In this document: positions 1 to 11,379 of the stretch, in pieces
Layout of the letters: each line of letters opens with the position of its first letter
Position numbering within the stretch: the stretch's first letter is position 1
Assembly: GCA_950295325.1 (NCBI GenBank)
Contig: OX485806.1
Coordinates: 50,651,169 to 50,715,168 of the forward strand
Length of the DNA: 64,000 nucleotides
Direction: 5' to 3'
DNA from: Polytrichum commune
Lineage: Eukaryota; Streptophyta; Polytrichopsida; Polytrichales; Polytrichaceae
Made by a program: the position numbers and the translations under genes
The notes under the pieces: model-generated
The model's input: only the letters and a program-made list of their open reading frames with translations
Told to the model about the DNA's origin: nothing
The model's database searches: none

Positions 1-690
1 AGAGCAGCTTCGAAGTTGTCGAGACAGGGAGTGTCGAAACCCTAAGGTGGGTGGATGAACTTGGATGAACTCTTGGATGAACTATGTGATGGTGGCGTTC
101 CAGCAGTGAACGGGGAGATTTTTGGGCATAACCGGTTGAGATCCTAGTGTTTGCAAGTCCAACCAATTACATGTTCACATCCTCCGGTTTTCTTATATCA
201 AATTGGGGTATATTCTATAAATGACGCCAAAATGATCGGTAATTTTTTCTGCAGTCTTGCACTGCAACTGATTATTTCGCAAACTCAACCGGTTCATCTG
301 TAAGTCACTGCTAGCTGGTTCTCCCCGATCACTGCCTAGGGTTGGGAAATCTAAACATACCAATCTCCAGGGAGATTTTAGGCATAATCAATCGAAATCT
401 TATTGTTTCTAATATAAACCGGTTACACGTTGACATTTTTTGGTTTTTCAATATTAAATTGAGTAGTATTCTATAAAGTCCCCTACATTGATTGGTAATT
501 TTCTTGAATTAGGTTAACAAATTAAAATTAAAGGATTGGTTTATAAGTAGTTCATAGAAGTTGAGTTTTTTACCCAAAAAATTACTATTTTAGATATTTT
601 TAGTACTATAAAAGTTAAGTAAGAATAAAAACTTTAATTTGAAAATTTAAATGATGCGTAATCGGGAACTTTTGATACCCTAATTTGGTT
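1..690. repeat. Non-coding flank with a diverged direct duplication (113-252 and 370-507)
   Basis: Two ~140 bp stretches share the order 'gggagatttt-ggcata', 'accggtt', 'cacatt/gacatt..ggttttt', 'tattctataaa' and 'attggtaatttt', so they are an old direct duplication. Near the left edge (52-81) the word 'ggatgaac' is repeated three times. A similar 'aaccggtt/gaaccggtg' vocabulary occurs in the opposite orientation around 38560-38780. No coding potential was seen. Confidence 0.5.
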
Positions 691-933
691 CACTAGACAT
701 CACGTGTCATATGGACTTGTACGCACTCCAACACAAAAGGTGTTAATCCTTTCCACTAGATCCACTGGGGCCTTCCTCTAGTGATATGATTGTTCACAGT
801 CACATGACTGCCACGGGTTATATGACTGCCCTTTCATGTGTATCCACCTAGACATGTGATTGCGTGCATGTGAGCATTCTCTGCTTGTAAGGTATTTCCA
901 TATCACAATTTGATCCGCAGCGCACTCCACAGG

Positions 934-1131
934 ATGGCAGAAGGGGAGTTGGAATGCCTAAAGCATCTACAATTATGGCAAGAAGAAGAAGTCCAAGCAG
1001 ACGCCATGCGGTTATCGAAGTACCCATGCCCTTGCATGGAGTGTGCAGGAGGGAAAGTCCTCGATCGAGCCACAATTCGAAAGCATATTCGCAGCAAAAA
1101 AAGGGACCCTGTGTTTACAGCCTTTATCTTG
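934..1131 (+). CDS. Transposase-associated zinc-finger exon of the CACTA element
   Basis: This 66-codon open exon starts at an ATG (MAEGELECLKHL) and ends at a consensus donor, CTTG|GTAAGT. It carries CPCMEC followed 13 residues later by IRKHIRS, the CPCxxC...HL pattern of the Transpos_assoc domain found at the N-terminus of plant CACTA proteins. An in-frame ATG 24 bases upstream (910) is also possible. The nearest acceptor (AG at 1222-1223) would join it out of phase with the SET-domain reading frame. Either the two are separate genes or the joint is not as drawn. Confidence 0.6.
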
Positions 1132-1228
1132 GTAAGTCACTCCAACAAATGACTATTGAATGAGCGTAAGCGGGTGGTCCTGCGTTGGGCAAGCTCTCAT
1201 ATTTGTGCATATGAATTTTGTAGGCCCG

Positions 1229-1831
1229 ATGGAGACCCATAGTAAAAGCTGCTTGCATGACATCCCTGAAAACCTTCTAGGAGGATACGAATCACCAATA
1301 CACTCCATGCCAAAGACAACGTCTGCAAGAGTACGGGCCTTGTAGACATGGCGGTCAAACGTGTATGACGGACAGTGGTGTGATGGGCCCATCCCAAAAC
1401 TTACACAGTTTTCATATTGGAACAGAGAATGGGAAGTAAGGGTGTCCAATTTCCCATTCATGGGTTGGGGTCTATTTGCACTCCAAACCGCCAAAGAGGG
1501 AGAGGAACTGCTTCCCTTCGTAGGACCACAATACTCCTTGGCAGAATACAGAGCTTTGAGGAAGGCACGACCTCGAGTGAAGTCATATGCAATGCAAGTT
1601 GAGCCGGACTTGTACATCGATGGAGATGTAATGAAGGGGAATGTCGCTGGTTTCATAAATAGTTCCATAGGGCGCAAAGAGATAGGAAATGTGGTGTGGG
1701 AATTTCGCATGTTGCCAAAACCCTGGAACAAACAGGAATGGAGGTATGTAATTACCATAGCCATGAAGGACATTTTGGTCGGAGAAGAACTGTATGCACA
1801 CTACTCTTTGAACCCGCATACCGCATTGTAG
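1229..1831 (+). CDS. SET-domain protein ORF inside the CACTA element
   Basis: An open frame from an ATG at 1361 to the stop at 1829-1831 encodes 156 residues with SET-domain landmarks in order. These are an N-SET core NFPFMGWGLFA (the GxGLxA step), a central DGDVMKGNVAGFINSS resembling the GNVARFINHSC core, and ITIAMKDILVGEELYAHYS resembling the A-R-DI..GEELTxDY end. SET domains usually methylate lysine using S-adenosylmethionine. Here the NHSC histidine is Ser and the Arg before Phe is Gly, so activity is doubtful. The same frame continues upstream to 1229 across one TAG at 1343-1345, which could be a nonsense mutation or the edge of an intron. The ORF lies on the transposon's strand between the zinc-finger exon and TNP2. 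This suggests capture or a family-specific accessory gene. Confidence 0.65.
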
Positions 1832-2296
1832 GCTGACATCCAGTAATCCATCCATGGAATGACTACATGTAGTCATGTATTCGTTAACATGACTAGACCA
1901 AGTCATGTTCTGTATTGACAAAATTTTGTATCAAAAGTCCCGACCACGGCATACATGTATACGAGGAACATGATAATTTTTTCACATACATTATTTGTAT
2001 TTGTGTGTTGCATGGGAGTTCATGTTCCTGACACATTGTAGTTGCAAAAACTTGTGGACACCCCCCCACGTATGTGACACGTCCCTGTTATATTCGGCGT
2101 TTTATAACAATTCATTGTTAGATAGAGCGGACATTTTATGACACAACCCCGTAACACAGATGTCACAAAGTTATGACTCATCCATGTGATACAAGACTAC
2201 TTATGATTGCTCCTTGTCATTTTCATCAGTTCATAACATGTCCATGTTATATACAATCAATGTTTTATAAATGACATTGTTATACATCCTTGTCGT
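1832..2296 (+). other. Intron or spacer with CACTA-type TGACT/AGTCA motifs
   Basis: Between the SET ORF and TNP2 lie repeated 'tagtcatg', 'catgactag', 'tatgact' and 'gtcacaaagttatgactc' words, the same vocabulary as the subterminal regions. No open frame was seen. Confidence 0.5.
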
Positions 2297-3880
2297 ATGT
2301 TTCAGCCAAAGCACAGATATATAACATGTGTACAAATTTACGACTCTCTGCAAGACGAGTACAGCCTGATTGACTTGTTCTCCCATGCACTGAGGAGTGG
2401 TCAAGCAAGCCAGACAAGCCATAAGCCCATCCCAAACGATGGACAAGATGGAGAAGTTGAGGTTCTACGTATGGTAGCAGAATGTTTTGGCAAGTACGAT
2501 AGCCTCAATGTTGACGGACTCGGGGATGCAATGGTTGAAGGCCATGAAGGGGAGGATGGTTTCCCAACGCCCGACACTAAAGATAGCGACGAGGAAAAGG
2601 AAGAAATGAATGACCCCATGAAAACAAGAAGGAGCACCATGAACAGCAAGGACCCTAGTAGGGTAAACCATGAGAGTCTGTTACGCGAAGCTGGAACTCC
2701 TATTTATGAGGGAAGCCCCTCGAACTGTCTCACATCGACACTCTTGATACTATTGTGTTGCACCACCTTCGCCGTACCAAACAACTTTGTGGATGAGTTG
2801 TTGAAGTTGTTGAAGGAGATAATTTTACCCAAGGACAACACACTACCGAAATCATTTAACGAGGCAAAAGGCTTGGTGATGAAGTTGGGGTTGTCCTACA
2901 ACTCAATATATGCGTGTAGAGATGGATGTTGTTTGTTTCGGAAAGAATTGGAGGATGCAACGGAATGCCCAACATGCCACAAATCGCAGTTTGTAGAGAA
3001 CTCCAAAACAATTCCAGTCAAAGTTTTGAGACAATTTCCTTTGATTCCTCGTTTGCGAAGGATGTACAGCTGCACATGGATCGTGGAGCTAATGAAGTGG
3101 CATGTAGGTGGGAAAAGTAAGGACAAGGTGATGAGGTCCGTGGTGGACTCAAAGTCTTGGGACTACGTAAATAATAGGTGGCCGTGGTTTGCGGAAGATG
3201 AACGGAACGTTAGGCTTGGCCTTGCACTGGATGGCGTAAATCCATTTAGGAACCAAAGTCTTAGCCACTCTACTTGGCCCGTGGTCATGCTGAATTACAA
3301 TCTCCCCCCGTGGTTAGTGACCAAAAACTTCTTCATGATGTTTGCACTAATCATACCAGGAAAATAGAGTGTGAGGGATAGGAACGTGGATGTTTACCTG
3401 GCACCGTTGATTGAGAAGCTCCAAGAGCTTTTGAAAGGGATCGACTGCCTGGACGGATCACAAGGAAACTCCAAAGAGAAAACATTTAAGCTACATGGCA
3501 TGCTTTTGTGGACGGTGAATGACTTCCCGGCGTACGGATTGATTTCCGGGCAAGTAACAAAAGGACATAGGATTTGCCCTGTGTATGGCCCGAACCTGAC
3601 AACACAGCGTTCCAAAGCGTTGAAAAAGAATGTTTACCTTGGGCATAGACGACAATTGCCAATGACCCACCAATGGAGACGACACAGGTCCAATTTTGAT
3701 GGGCAGCCCGAGATGAGACCACCGCCAAGAAGGATGAGTGGTCGAGAGCAATTGCGATATGCGAACGAGCGAGAAGAGTGGACAAAAAAACACTACAGAA
3801 ACCAAACTAGACAGACGACAGACCCCGTACATGATCACGGAGTGAAGAGGAGGACATGTCTATATAGACATGTCTACCGT
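2297..3880 (+). pseudogene. CACTA transposase TNP2 (Transposase_21), N-terminal and central part
   Basis: The frame opens near 2297, has an acidic stretch (DSDEEKEEMND), then the hallmark TNP2 block: CRDGCCLFRKELEDATECP (CxxxCxxF...CP.C), LALDGVNPFRNQS, STWPVVMLNYNLPPWL, IIPGK, and after a stop VDVYLAPLIEKLQELLKG, WTVNDFPAYGLISGQ, TKGHRICPVYGP and VYLGHRR. In family proteins 'ALIIPGKESV' is continuous; here the Glu codon is TAG at 3365-3367 and the same frame resumes at once, so this is a single nonsense change. One zinc-binding Cys also looks lost (CPVYGP where CPVCGP is usual). The frame is cut at ~3875 by a MITE. TNP2 normally cleaves CACTA ends in the nucleus. Confidence 0.85.
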
Positions 3881-4848
3881 ACTTTAAGGGCAGCTTCGGC
3901 GCTCTCTTGCCGAATAATTATTAAAAGTAAAAAAACAGTGTTCGGCGACAAAAAAACAATTACTAAAAATTTCGGCATTTTAAATAGTTTAATAATGCAA
4001 TTTCGGCATACATCCAAGAAGTTATTATCTAACAGTAAACAAGGATGTTCATTCACGATTTCACAATTTGTGTGAAGAGTTTTACAAAAGATATAAATCT
4101 TTCACGATTTTGTGAAGAGTTGAGAATGTTCTATGCTTTATACAAGTAGAGTGGAGTTGTGTTCAACAATGCATATGGGATATGTAAAGTTTGAGGTGAA
4201 GCACCTAGTTAGACTTCATTTTTATAACACGCATAACTTTTGTATAGAGTCTTTAAATGACATAAAATTTGTTGGAGGTGGAAGATTACTTGATTTCTAA
4301 ACTTTTCTTAGCGCAACAAAATTCCAAAAAAGTTGATCTTCTATGCACAAATGAGCTCCGAAAAACTGTTATGAACGCATTTTAATTTTTTGATCTTTAC
4401 ACGGCTGCAATGTTTTGTCCATATCTTTCGCATAAAGACTTATTTTGACACAAAACTTGTTGGAGGTGGAAGATTACTTGATTTCTCAACTTTTGTTAGT
4501 TGGACAAAATTCTATAAAACTTCATCTTCTATGCTCAATTGGACTCCAAAAAATTGTGTACAACACATTTGAAAAGCCTCACTTAGAGTCTTGCTACTTC
4601 TTAACCCATATTCTTTGTGGACTAATGTAAGTGAGCTTGATTACAAAAAGAGCACCTTCTCTCCTTCAGAATTCATATATGCTTCCAGTGTAAGTAAAAT
4701 TCTAGTGAGAAGTTAAAATTTCTTACTTTTCGGCAATTTTGAAAATTAATTAATTTTATATTCGGAAAAAAATGTCAATAATTTTCCAAAATTTTCGGCG
4801 TCTATTTTTAGAATTATTTTGTGCCGAAGCTGCCCTTAACGTACGGTA
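3875..4848. mobile_element. MITE-like element with ~28 bp terminal inverted repeats inserted in TNP2
   Basis: The left end (3875-3902, beginning TACCGTACTTTAAGGGCAGC) and the reverse complement of the right end (4821-4848, beginning TACCGTACGTTAAGGGCAGC) match at nearly every base over 28 bp. The 10 bp flanks TAGACATGTC and TACACGTGTA agree at 7 of 10 positions, which may be a worn target-site duplication. The interior is AT-rich, has no ORF, and contains an internal ~188 bp direct duplication sharing TTGTTGGAGGTGGAAGATTA (4269 and 4457 region). Confidence 0.75.
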
Positions 4849-5025
4849 TACACGTGTATGTTATTATGAGAATTAAGGGAGTGGACGTAGTCACATGATT
4901 GCATATAGTAATATTGTTTATGAGTATTATGTGAGTAGATGTAGTCATGTACAGTCACATGATTGCACGTAGTGATATTGTGATTCACTCCGGCAAATTT
5001 CTGACTGGCTCGAGTCATTGTGTAG

Positions 5026-5923
5026 GATCTTCTAATTCAACACACATTGGATGTTATGCACTGTGAGAAAAACATCGCTGAAAATGTGATGAAAACCATA
5101 TTTGGAGAGAATGACACACTTGGAGTTCGTCTGGATATGAAGGAGGTGGGTATACGCAAGCATCTTTGGCCCGTAGCAGGAACAAAACCCGGTAGCGTGA
5201 TTCTACCTCGGTCCTCGTACGTTCTGACGAAAGAAGAGCGTGAAATCTTTGTGGAGCAAGTGCGTGCATTGCGAACCCCCACCCACTATGTGGGACAGCT
5301 GAAGAAGCGCGTAAACATGGATGGGCACATAAAAGGCTTGAAATCCCATGACTACCATGTCCTCATGCAGCAAGTGTTGGCACTATGTGTGCGCTGCACA
5401 ATGGAAAAGGAAGTGCGGACATCAATAATAATGTTGAGCCGTGTATTCAGGAGGGTGTGTGCTAAGTCCATTGATCCCGCAACAATACAGGAGATGAGGT
5501 GTGAAGCGGCCATAGCACTATGCATGTTGGAAAAAGAATTCCCGCCATCATTTTTGACATCATGAGCCATTTGGTCCTGCATCTCGTGGAGGAAGTGGAA
5601 ATTTGTAGACCCGTACATACACGTTGGATGTACCCTATAGAGAGGTACCTGAAGACTCTAAAAGGGTACGTCCGAAACCGTACTCGGCCAGAGGGTTGCA
5701 TGGCTGAAGGCTACGCCATAGTAGAGGCATTGGGATTTTGTACGGAGTATATGCAAGAATATACAGTCACCACTCGAAGAGTGTGGGATGACAAAGAAGA
5801 CCCATCAATGTATGATGAGATCCTCGAAGGTGGCGCGCGGGCGCGTCATCTCCCACCCGACCTTCGACAATGGATACATGAGTTCGTGGTGAACAATGCG
5901 ACACCACTGGAGGAGTGGAGGAG
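5026..5923 (+). pseudogene. TNP2 C-terminal region with DUF4218-like domain
   Basis: The exon begins after acceptor TGTGTAG at 5021-5025 and reads DLLIQHTLDVMHCEKN, the 'LDVMHxEKN' signature that follows TNP2 in CACTA transposases. It continues with LKSHDYHVLMQQ, EKEFPPSF and FDIMSHLVLHLVEEVEICRP, typical of DUF4218, then YPIERYLKTLKGYVRNRTRPEG. Reading passes from one frame to another at a T-run near 5549-5553, where one T appears to be lost. The exon ends at GAG|GTGAGT (donor at 5924). The block that usually precedes 'LRHNLDVMH' in the family is missing, because of the MITE, an intron or a deletion. Confidence 0.8.
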
Positions 5924-6214
5924 GTGAGTTCATATTTTAGTGGAAGAACCCTAAATGCACCACATCTCCTAGAACAACACTCCAATCCATGCGGACTACA
6001 ACAAAATGCATCTTTTATGACCAAAATTTATGATTGCACTCAGTCATATTTTGGGATTTATGACTGAGTACAGTCACAAAATGTAGTTGTAAAATATGTA
6101 TTTTGTTGTAGTTATCACGACACACTACGACTACTGTTGTATGCAATTATGACTGCCCTTAGTGATTTCAGCGAGTCACAAGTAATGATATGTTGGGTTG
6201 TATCCAAAATGCAG
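5924..6214 (+). other. Intron of the CACTA transposase gene carrying TGACT motifs
   Basis: The interval is bounded by GTGAGT and AATGCAG. It contains 'tatgattgcactcagtcat', 'tatgactgagtacagtcac' and 'tatgactgccctt', matching the subterminal motifs of the element. Confidence 0.55.
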
Positions 6215-7086
6215 GAAACACAAGGATGACATGTTACGGCGGGAATATGAGCGGCACGAATACAGGCGCAAGAAGCGGAAGGCGCGGGTAATGTACCCAG
6301 CGGAGTTGCGCGACAAGGATTTTTACATTTGGTTTCCAAAAGCAGTGATGCACGCCATAGAAGAAGGGACTGATGAGGTAGAAGAAGACGTTAGGGCCTT
6401 GATGTTACCTCCATTAGATGCAGCGAAGTCACATGTATGCGTTTGGAAACCACATCCGTGTCCGCAGCGCGCATGCGCAATTGACAACGATGGACTATGG
6501 GGTGGCCGTAACATTTCGACAATTATGTCGCTTGGGCCTGAAGGACACAAATCCAAAGGCAGCAGAGTTGGAGTACGTGGGTTGGGTGGAGGAAATCCTA
6601 TCCGTAGACTATGGATTCTTTGAGGTGGTGGTCCTCTATTGCAATTGGGTCGTTGCAAACATTAAGGGAGATGGGGCCACGATGAAGCGCGATGACTATG
6701 GTTTCACCATTGTAAACTTTGACAGATTGATTCCTTACTCAGTACAATCATTTGCCTTTCCTCTCCACATCGAACAAATTTTTTTTGCACCCGACGTAGC
6801 GAAGTGTGGATGGGAAGTTGTTTTGCGCAAGAAACCGAGAGGGGTTCGGGTATTCTCCAAACAACAAAGACCGGATGAAGTACAATGCATAGCACTGGGT
6901 AGGACTTCTGATTTTCCCGGATTACAAGTGACGGGCTTATATGACAATATCGTACTGAAGACACCCATATTGGGCGATGCAGTGGAAGTGGGGCCAGGAG
7001 TGGTTGCTAAGGCATTAGAATGTCTAGAGGGACCGGACGACGCATCGGTAGATGCCTTAGAGTATTGCGACTCGGACGGTGATTGA
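6215..7086 (+). pseudogene. CACTA element DUF4216-like C-terminal exon
   Basis: After an acceptor at 6213-6214 the frame reads a basic segment (RREYERHEYRRKKRKARVMYP). A shift near 6485-6505 leads to DYGVAVTFRQLCRLG, KDTNPKAAELEYVGWVEEI, VDYGFFEVVVLYCNWV and IPYSVQSFAFPLHIEQIFFA. This is the order seen in DUF4216 (ArS.D.NP....YyG...eI.eldY....v.LFkC.W). The end (EYCDSDGD, stop 7084-7086) is acidic as is common. The function of DUF4216 is not established. Confidence 0.75.
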
Positions 7087-7727
7087 CTTCCCGTCCGAGC
7101 AAGAAGTTGTATAAATGAAACTTAGGTGGGTATATATTTAAGTTCAATTGTATACATGTTCAATTAGTCTCTTGGCAATAGTAAATTTCAAATTTCCTCC
7201 CCAATTTCCCCCTTATACTCCCTAAAACATCAATCAATTAATTATTCAATAAATAAACATGGGCCATTCCCAATTTTCATTGTCATTCATACTATAACAC
7301 ACAAAGTACTTAATTTTGACCAAAATCCGTCATTATTAAATAAATACTCCAAACCATAATACTAGATAATGAGTCATGGGGCAAAAGCACAAGAGGCCCG
7401 TCTAGGGCAACCTGAATTTTCAAGGGTTGCCCAAAAAAAGGGAAAAAAGGTCCCCGTCAGAATGTGACTGAAGAATATGACTCACAGAAAAATGTGACTG
7501 CCACATATGACTGGGCGTCCAGAAGACACGTTCCCCGTCGTTCCCCATAACGGCACCCGTCGTTCCCATACGCCGTATACAGTACATTTACCGAATATGA
7601 CTGCGAGTCATATTTTTGAATTTTGTACCCCCCAAAGGTCGAGGCCTGGCAAAATGTGACTGCCTGTAGTCACCAGTCATCCCCAATCATATTTCCCTAG
7701 TCACAAAATACCCAATCTGTTGTAGTG
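7087..7727 (+). repeat. 3' subterminal repeat region and terminus of the CACTA element
   Basis: The region contains at least six TATGACT/ATGTGACTG words on both strands between 7455 and 7700 and ends with TGTTGTAGTG. In En/Spm elements such motifs bind the TNPA-like protein. Confidence 0.7.
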
Positions 7728-8401
7728 ATTGGTTTTAATGAAACCTGAATGTTTGACTAAGCAAATTCGTTCTTGCCTTTATGCAAAAGTGCACTCCACA
7801 TTTTCTGGCTATAGCCTAGTCAATGTTGTTTTTCTTAAAAATATATCTATCCAAGATTTGGTGTTCATTTTCTTATTTAGGAAAAAAAAATGGAGGTTAT
7901 AGCTGCTCAAAATTGGTTATCGGGTGCAACAACCATCCTCCACTTTATTGTCTCCTACAAGAAAGTGACAAGGAAGAAGACATGTTAATTTGGTTGTTTA
8001 TATTTTTCAAAGCTTCAAGATAGTAGGCTATAAGCTCTTAGCATCAAATCATACAAATTGACTATGGAGATTGGCTTAGTGAGTAAATCCCAAGTGAGAT
8101 GTTTGAGGATAAAGCAATAGTTTTGTGGAACCAAGTGGTTTGGATTATTGACAATATTTTTAACTCTTAAGTGAAAAGTACGGATGGATCAATCTTAGAT
8201 GCAATTTCTTTGGTATATTTGAAATGGAACACCAATAGTTATTATTTGTAGATTGAAGCAAAATGAATTTTTTTAAGCTATCAAAACTATGGCTATGAGT
8301 CAAGTATGGCGTCATGACTTAGAAAGTCCAAGAGTTGTTAGAATTACACTGATATGAGAGAGAATAATTTGTAAAAAATTGCGAATTTTTTTTGAAGAAG
8401 T
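7728..8401. other. Spacer with nothing recognised
   Basis: The stretch is AT-rich and has no ORF of interest. The last five bases (GAAGT, 8397-8401) are the left target-site duplication of the LTR that follows. Confidence 0.5.
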
Positions 8402-11379
8402 TGTGAGCCCTAAAAATGTGCCCACATCTTAATTAACCCTAACACAACTATTGGGAAGTGAAAAGGCAAATTAAAGAGGTTAACCTCACCCTTAAAGAGG
8501 AGAGAAAAAAAGATGAATCAAAATAAAAAGGTGAGTGCGATTGCCATGTGTGACAAAGGGGGGGTGGTCTAAGAAGGGAGAAGGCCAAGGAAGAAGGCCA
8601 AAACCCGTTTTTTCCTTCGGGCCGCCCGAAGATGCCGGGCATCGCGGAAAATAAAAAGGAGTTGGAGGGGTCTGAGAAGGGGGAGAGGAGAGGCTCATTT
8701 TTTTGGGTGGGGGGTGTGCAAGAAAGGAGAGAGGGACATTGGGGTTAGGAGGCGGAAGCGCTGCCCCAACTCAAAATGAGTGTGCATAGGGTAGTCAATG
8801 CTAAGAGAGTGGGATCAATTAGAAAGAAAGGGATGTGGGCGTTCAAACGATGGGGAATTGACAAGCTAAGGGCGACCGAATGATTAGCTAGGGACATCAA
8901 AGTCAAGATAGGAAGAGAGGGAGGGAGCTCTCGTGTCCCTGGTGCGTCGCAATAGTGGAATCGACACACGCACAAACATTCGGCCAAGATCTCAAGTCTC
9001 GGTTCTGTGGTCATCGCTGCCTGTGGAAGCAGCAGAGAGGAGGAGAAAGAAAAGAGGAGCTGAAGAATAATAATGAAGGATTCAATGAGAGAGCGGCATG
9101 CGGCCCAACTATGAGAGCATGGCAAGAAGAAGATCGGTGATGAGTGATGAATCTGATTTCCTTTCCAAGCATGACCAACAACGAGGAAAATGAGCATTTA
9201 TGGTGATAGGATCTTTTGTAAATGGTTCCATGGCCATTCCACTCACTAACCTCCCTTCAAGTTTTGAGTTTTAACATACACAAGTCCATGTAAACACAGT
9301 AACAACAATAAGAATGTGTCGATTTCTCAGTCTTCACATCGTGCAACTTGTGCGGATTTGAGTAGGTTGAGCTGGTAGGCTGGTGGATTGCATTGCGTCG
9401 CAATTGCACAGTCTGGTCTAAGTGAAGAGGGAAGTGGCTAAGTGCAGGTTGCTTCCATGTTCATCCCGCAATGGCATGTATTCACCGACTACAGTTTTCA
9501 CGAAGGTGGAAATATGTTTGACTAGATGTGTTTGAGGTAGGTGTAGATTGCCAGTGTTGGAATTTTGTCGAGGATCCTCAGGAGGGACACGAAGGAAGGA
9601 GCAGGGGAAGGTTGGTAAGGTAGTGATCCACTTGCTTTGTTAATGGGAGCGCCCATCCTGATCTACTCCAGCAGCTCGTAGGTAACATGATCTTATTGAT
9701 CGCGAAGCACGCGTAGTGGGTCAGGAGCAAGTAGGTCAAAGAGATTGGATATAGCTAGTTGGGAGATTTTTCTTGAGTATGGCAAGTTTCTTTACGTTTT
9801 TTATAAGGGTGCGAGAGGTTCGGGGAGGGTGGCACAACAGTGCATTTTAGATCGTCAAGATTTTGGTTCACTGAGGGAGTGTGTCTATGCAAATCAGTAG
9901 TCTTCTGCTCTCTGTTTCGTAGTCTCTCGTGTCCCAAGGGTCGTAGATAGGGTCCTTTGCTCTTCTCCTTGTGTTGTAAGGTAAGGCAAGCTAAGCTCAT
10001 TGAAGGTCAAGATAGGTTGCAGAAACAACTCGCTCCTTGAGTGGGTTCAGATGGAGTTTAGGAAACAAGAGTTGGGGGAAGTGTTCGGAGGATTAAGAAG
10101 TATTCTTTCTTGCATTGTTTGGTAGCATTTTGTGGAAGTTCATGAGTGCGTTTCTACAACCTGAATGGTCCAGGTTTTGTACTTTGTGCGGAAGGTAAGT
10201 CTAGCTTAACCCTATTGTTGATAGTGGGTGCAGAAGTACAGACATTTTGTCTGTCTTTGTGCATCCTCCTTCGAGACTATTTCTGGTGGGATACAGAGTG
10301 GGTGTTTCGCAGATGTGGGAGTTGGGCTATTTTTGGCCACTAACAGGATTGGGATCTCATCGTTAACCTCAGGTGGAGTTCATAAGTAGGTTTTTCACTC
10401 TTGAGAGACTGTCGAAGTGTATCCTTAACGAACTGGGAGTTGTAGGTGGTTGCAGTCAGCATAGCCTTGAGTAACTCTCCCTGGGTTTGAGTATGTTTTG
10501 TCCTTGTGTTATCGGTGTTGCTTCGCCTCCTCAAAAACACGTGGGATTTTAGAAGTTGGTATAACTTGGGATTGCAGAGTGAGTCCCCTTTGAATTTCAC
10601 TCGACCCTGTTGCAATGGCGGTGCGGTGAGAGATTAAGTGCACCTCAATCAAGGCAACAGGTGGATTGTGGGAGTGAGGGCCAAGCGGGAACAAAGGAAC
10701 ATTGGGTTCAGCGCTTCAGGTGGGTTATCTGCAATGTGGGATCGGACTGGAGGTGTACAGGAGGACTGTGAGCAAGAAGAGATGTTCATTGCCGAGGATC
10801 ATTCCAACTAAAGGAGCAGCATACCATGGTTTGTTCCCATGGAACCCCCATGCATCGAGCTGCAGGGGGCATCACACCGAGTGGCAATGCAGTTGCCATA
10901 ATACGGGGTGTCACTAGTAATGGACCATCAGATAATGGTTCTCCGGTGAATGTTAGATGAGTAGCAGCTATAATTGAATTAATTCTAAAGAGGGCTTAAG
11001 CTAGTAGTGGATTAGGATGCAATTGAGCGGATGCTCGTAAGGGATGAAATTCTAGAACGGGAGGCGAGAGGTAGGACTTGAGCCGGATTCCCCGCTTGTG
11101 GAGGAATGGGGCAATTAGGCTAGAATGTGGAAGGAATTCAATTGATTAGTAGGTAATTGATATTGTATGGGGATGGAGCATTTGTAAATGCTCATATGGT
11201 TAATAAAAAAGGTGTTATACACACCACTTCTCTTACCCTCAAATGGAACAAGCACTAGAAGGAATCGTGTCCAAATCAACCCTCCTCTGCGGTGATGGTA
11301 GGGTCTGTGTCCACTGCCATTCTGACTGTAAACCCGTTGTCTGACTACCGCCGCGACTGCAGTTTGGGTATATGCCAGC

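Larger units (their letters stand above)
691..7727 (+). mobile_element. CACTA (En/Spm-like) DNA transposon, decayed autonomous copy
   Basis: The 3' end is clear: the sequence ends in TGTTGTAGTG at 7718-7727, the reverse complement of a CACTACAACA terminus. Many short subterminal motifs of the type TATGACTG / AATGTGACTG lie in 7450-7700 and 720-870. Internal exons encode, in the usual order, a transposase-associated zinc finger, TNP2, DUF4218-like and DUF4216-like segments. The 5' end is uncertain: a CACTA at 691 is preceded by GTT while the 3' end is followed by ATT (TSD would be 3 bp), and the inverted repeat beyond CACTA is poor. The coding parts hold one nonsense codon, two frameshifts and a MITE insertion, so this copy cannot make TNP2. 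Confidence 0.8.

Noticed and set aside
691-695. Certain 5' end of the first CACTA element
   Set aside because: The CACTA at 691 has only a weak inverted match to the 3' end and its 3 bp flank differs (GTT versus ATT). The border is kept as a candidate only.
1153-1773. 206-codon minus-strand ORF opposite the SET ORF
   Set aside because: The plus strand shows recognisable SET landmarks; the minus frame shows none.
3875-4848. Ordinary intron of TNP2
   Set aside because: The long, nearly perfect inverted ends and internal duplication fit an inserted element better, although an intron just downstream (to 5025) is likely.
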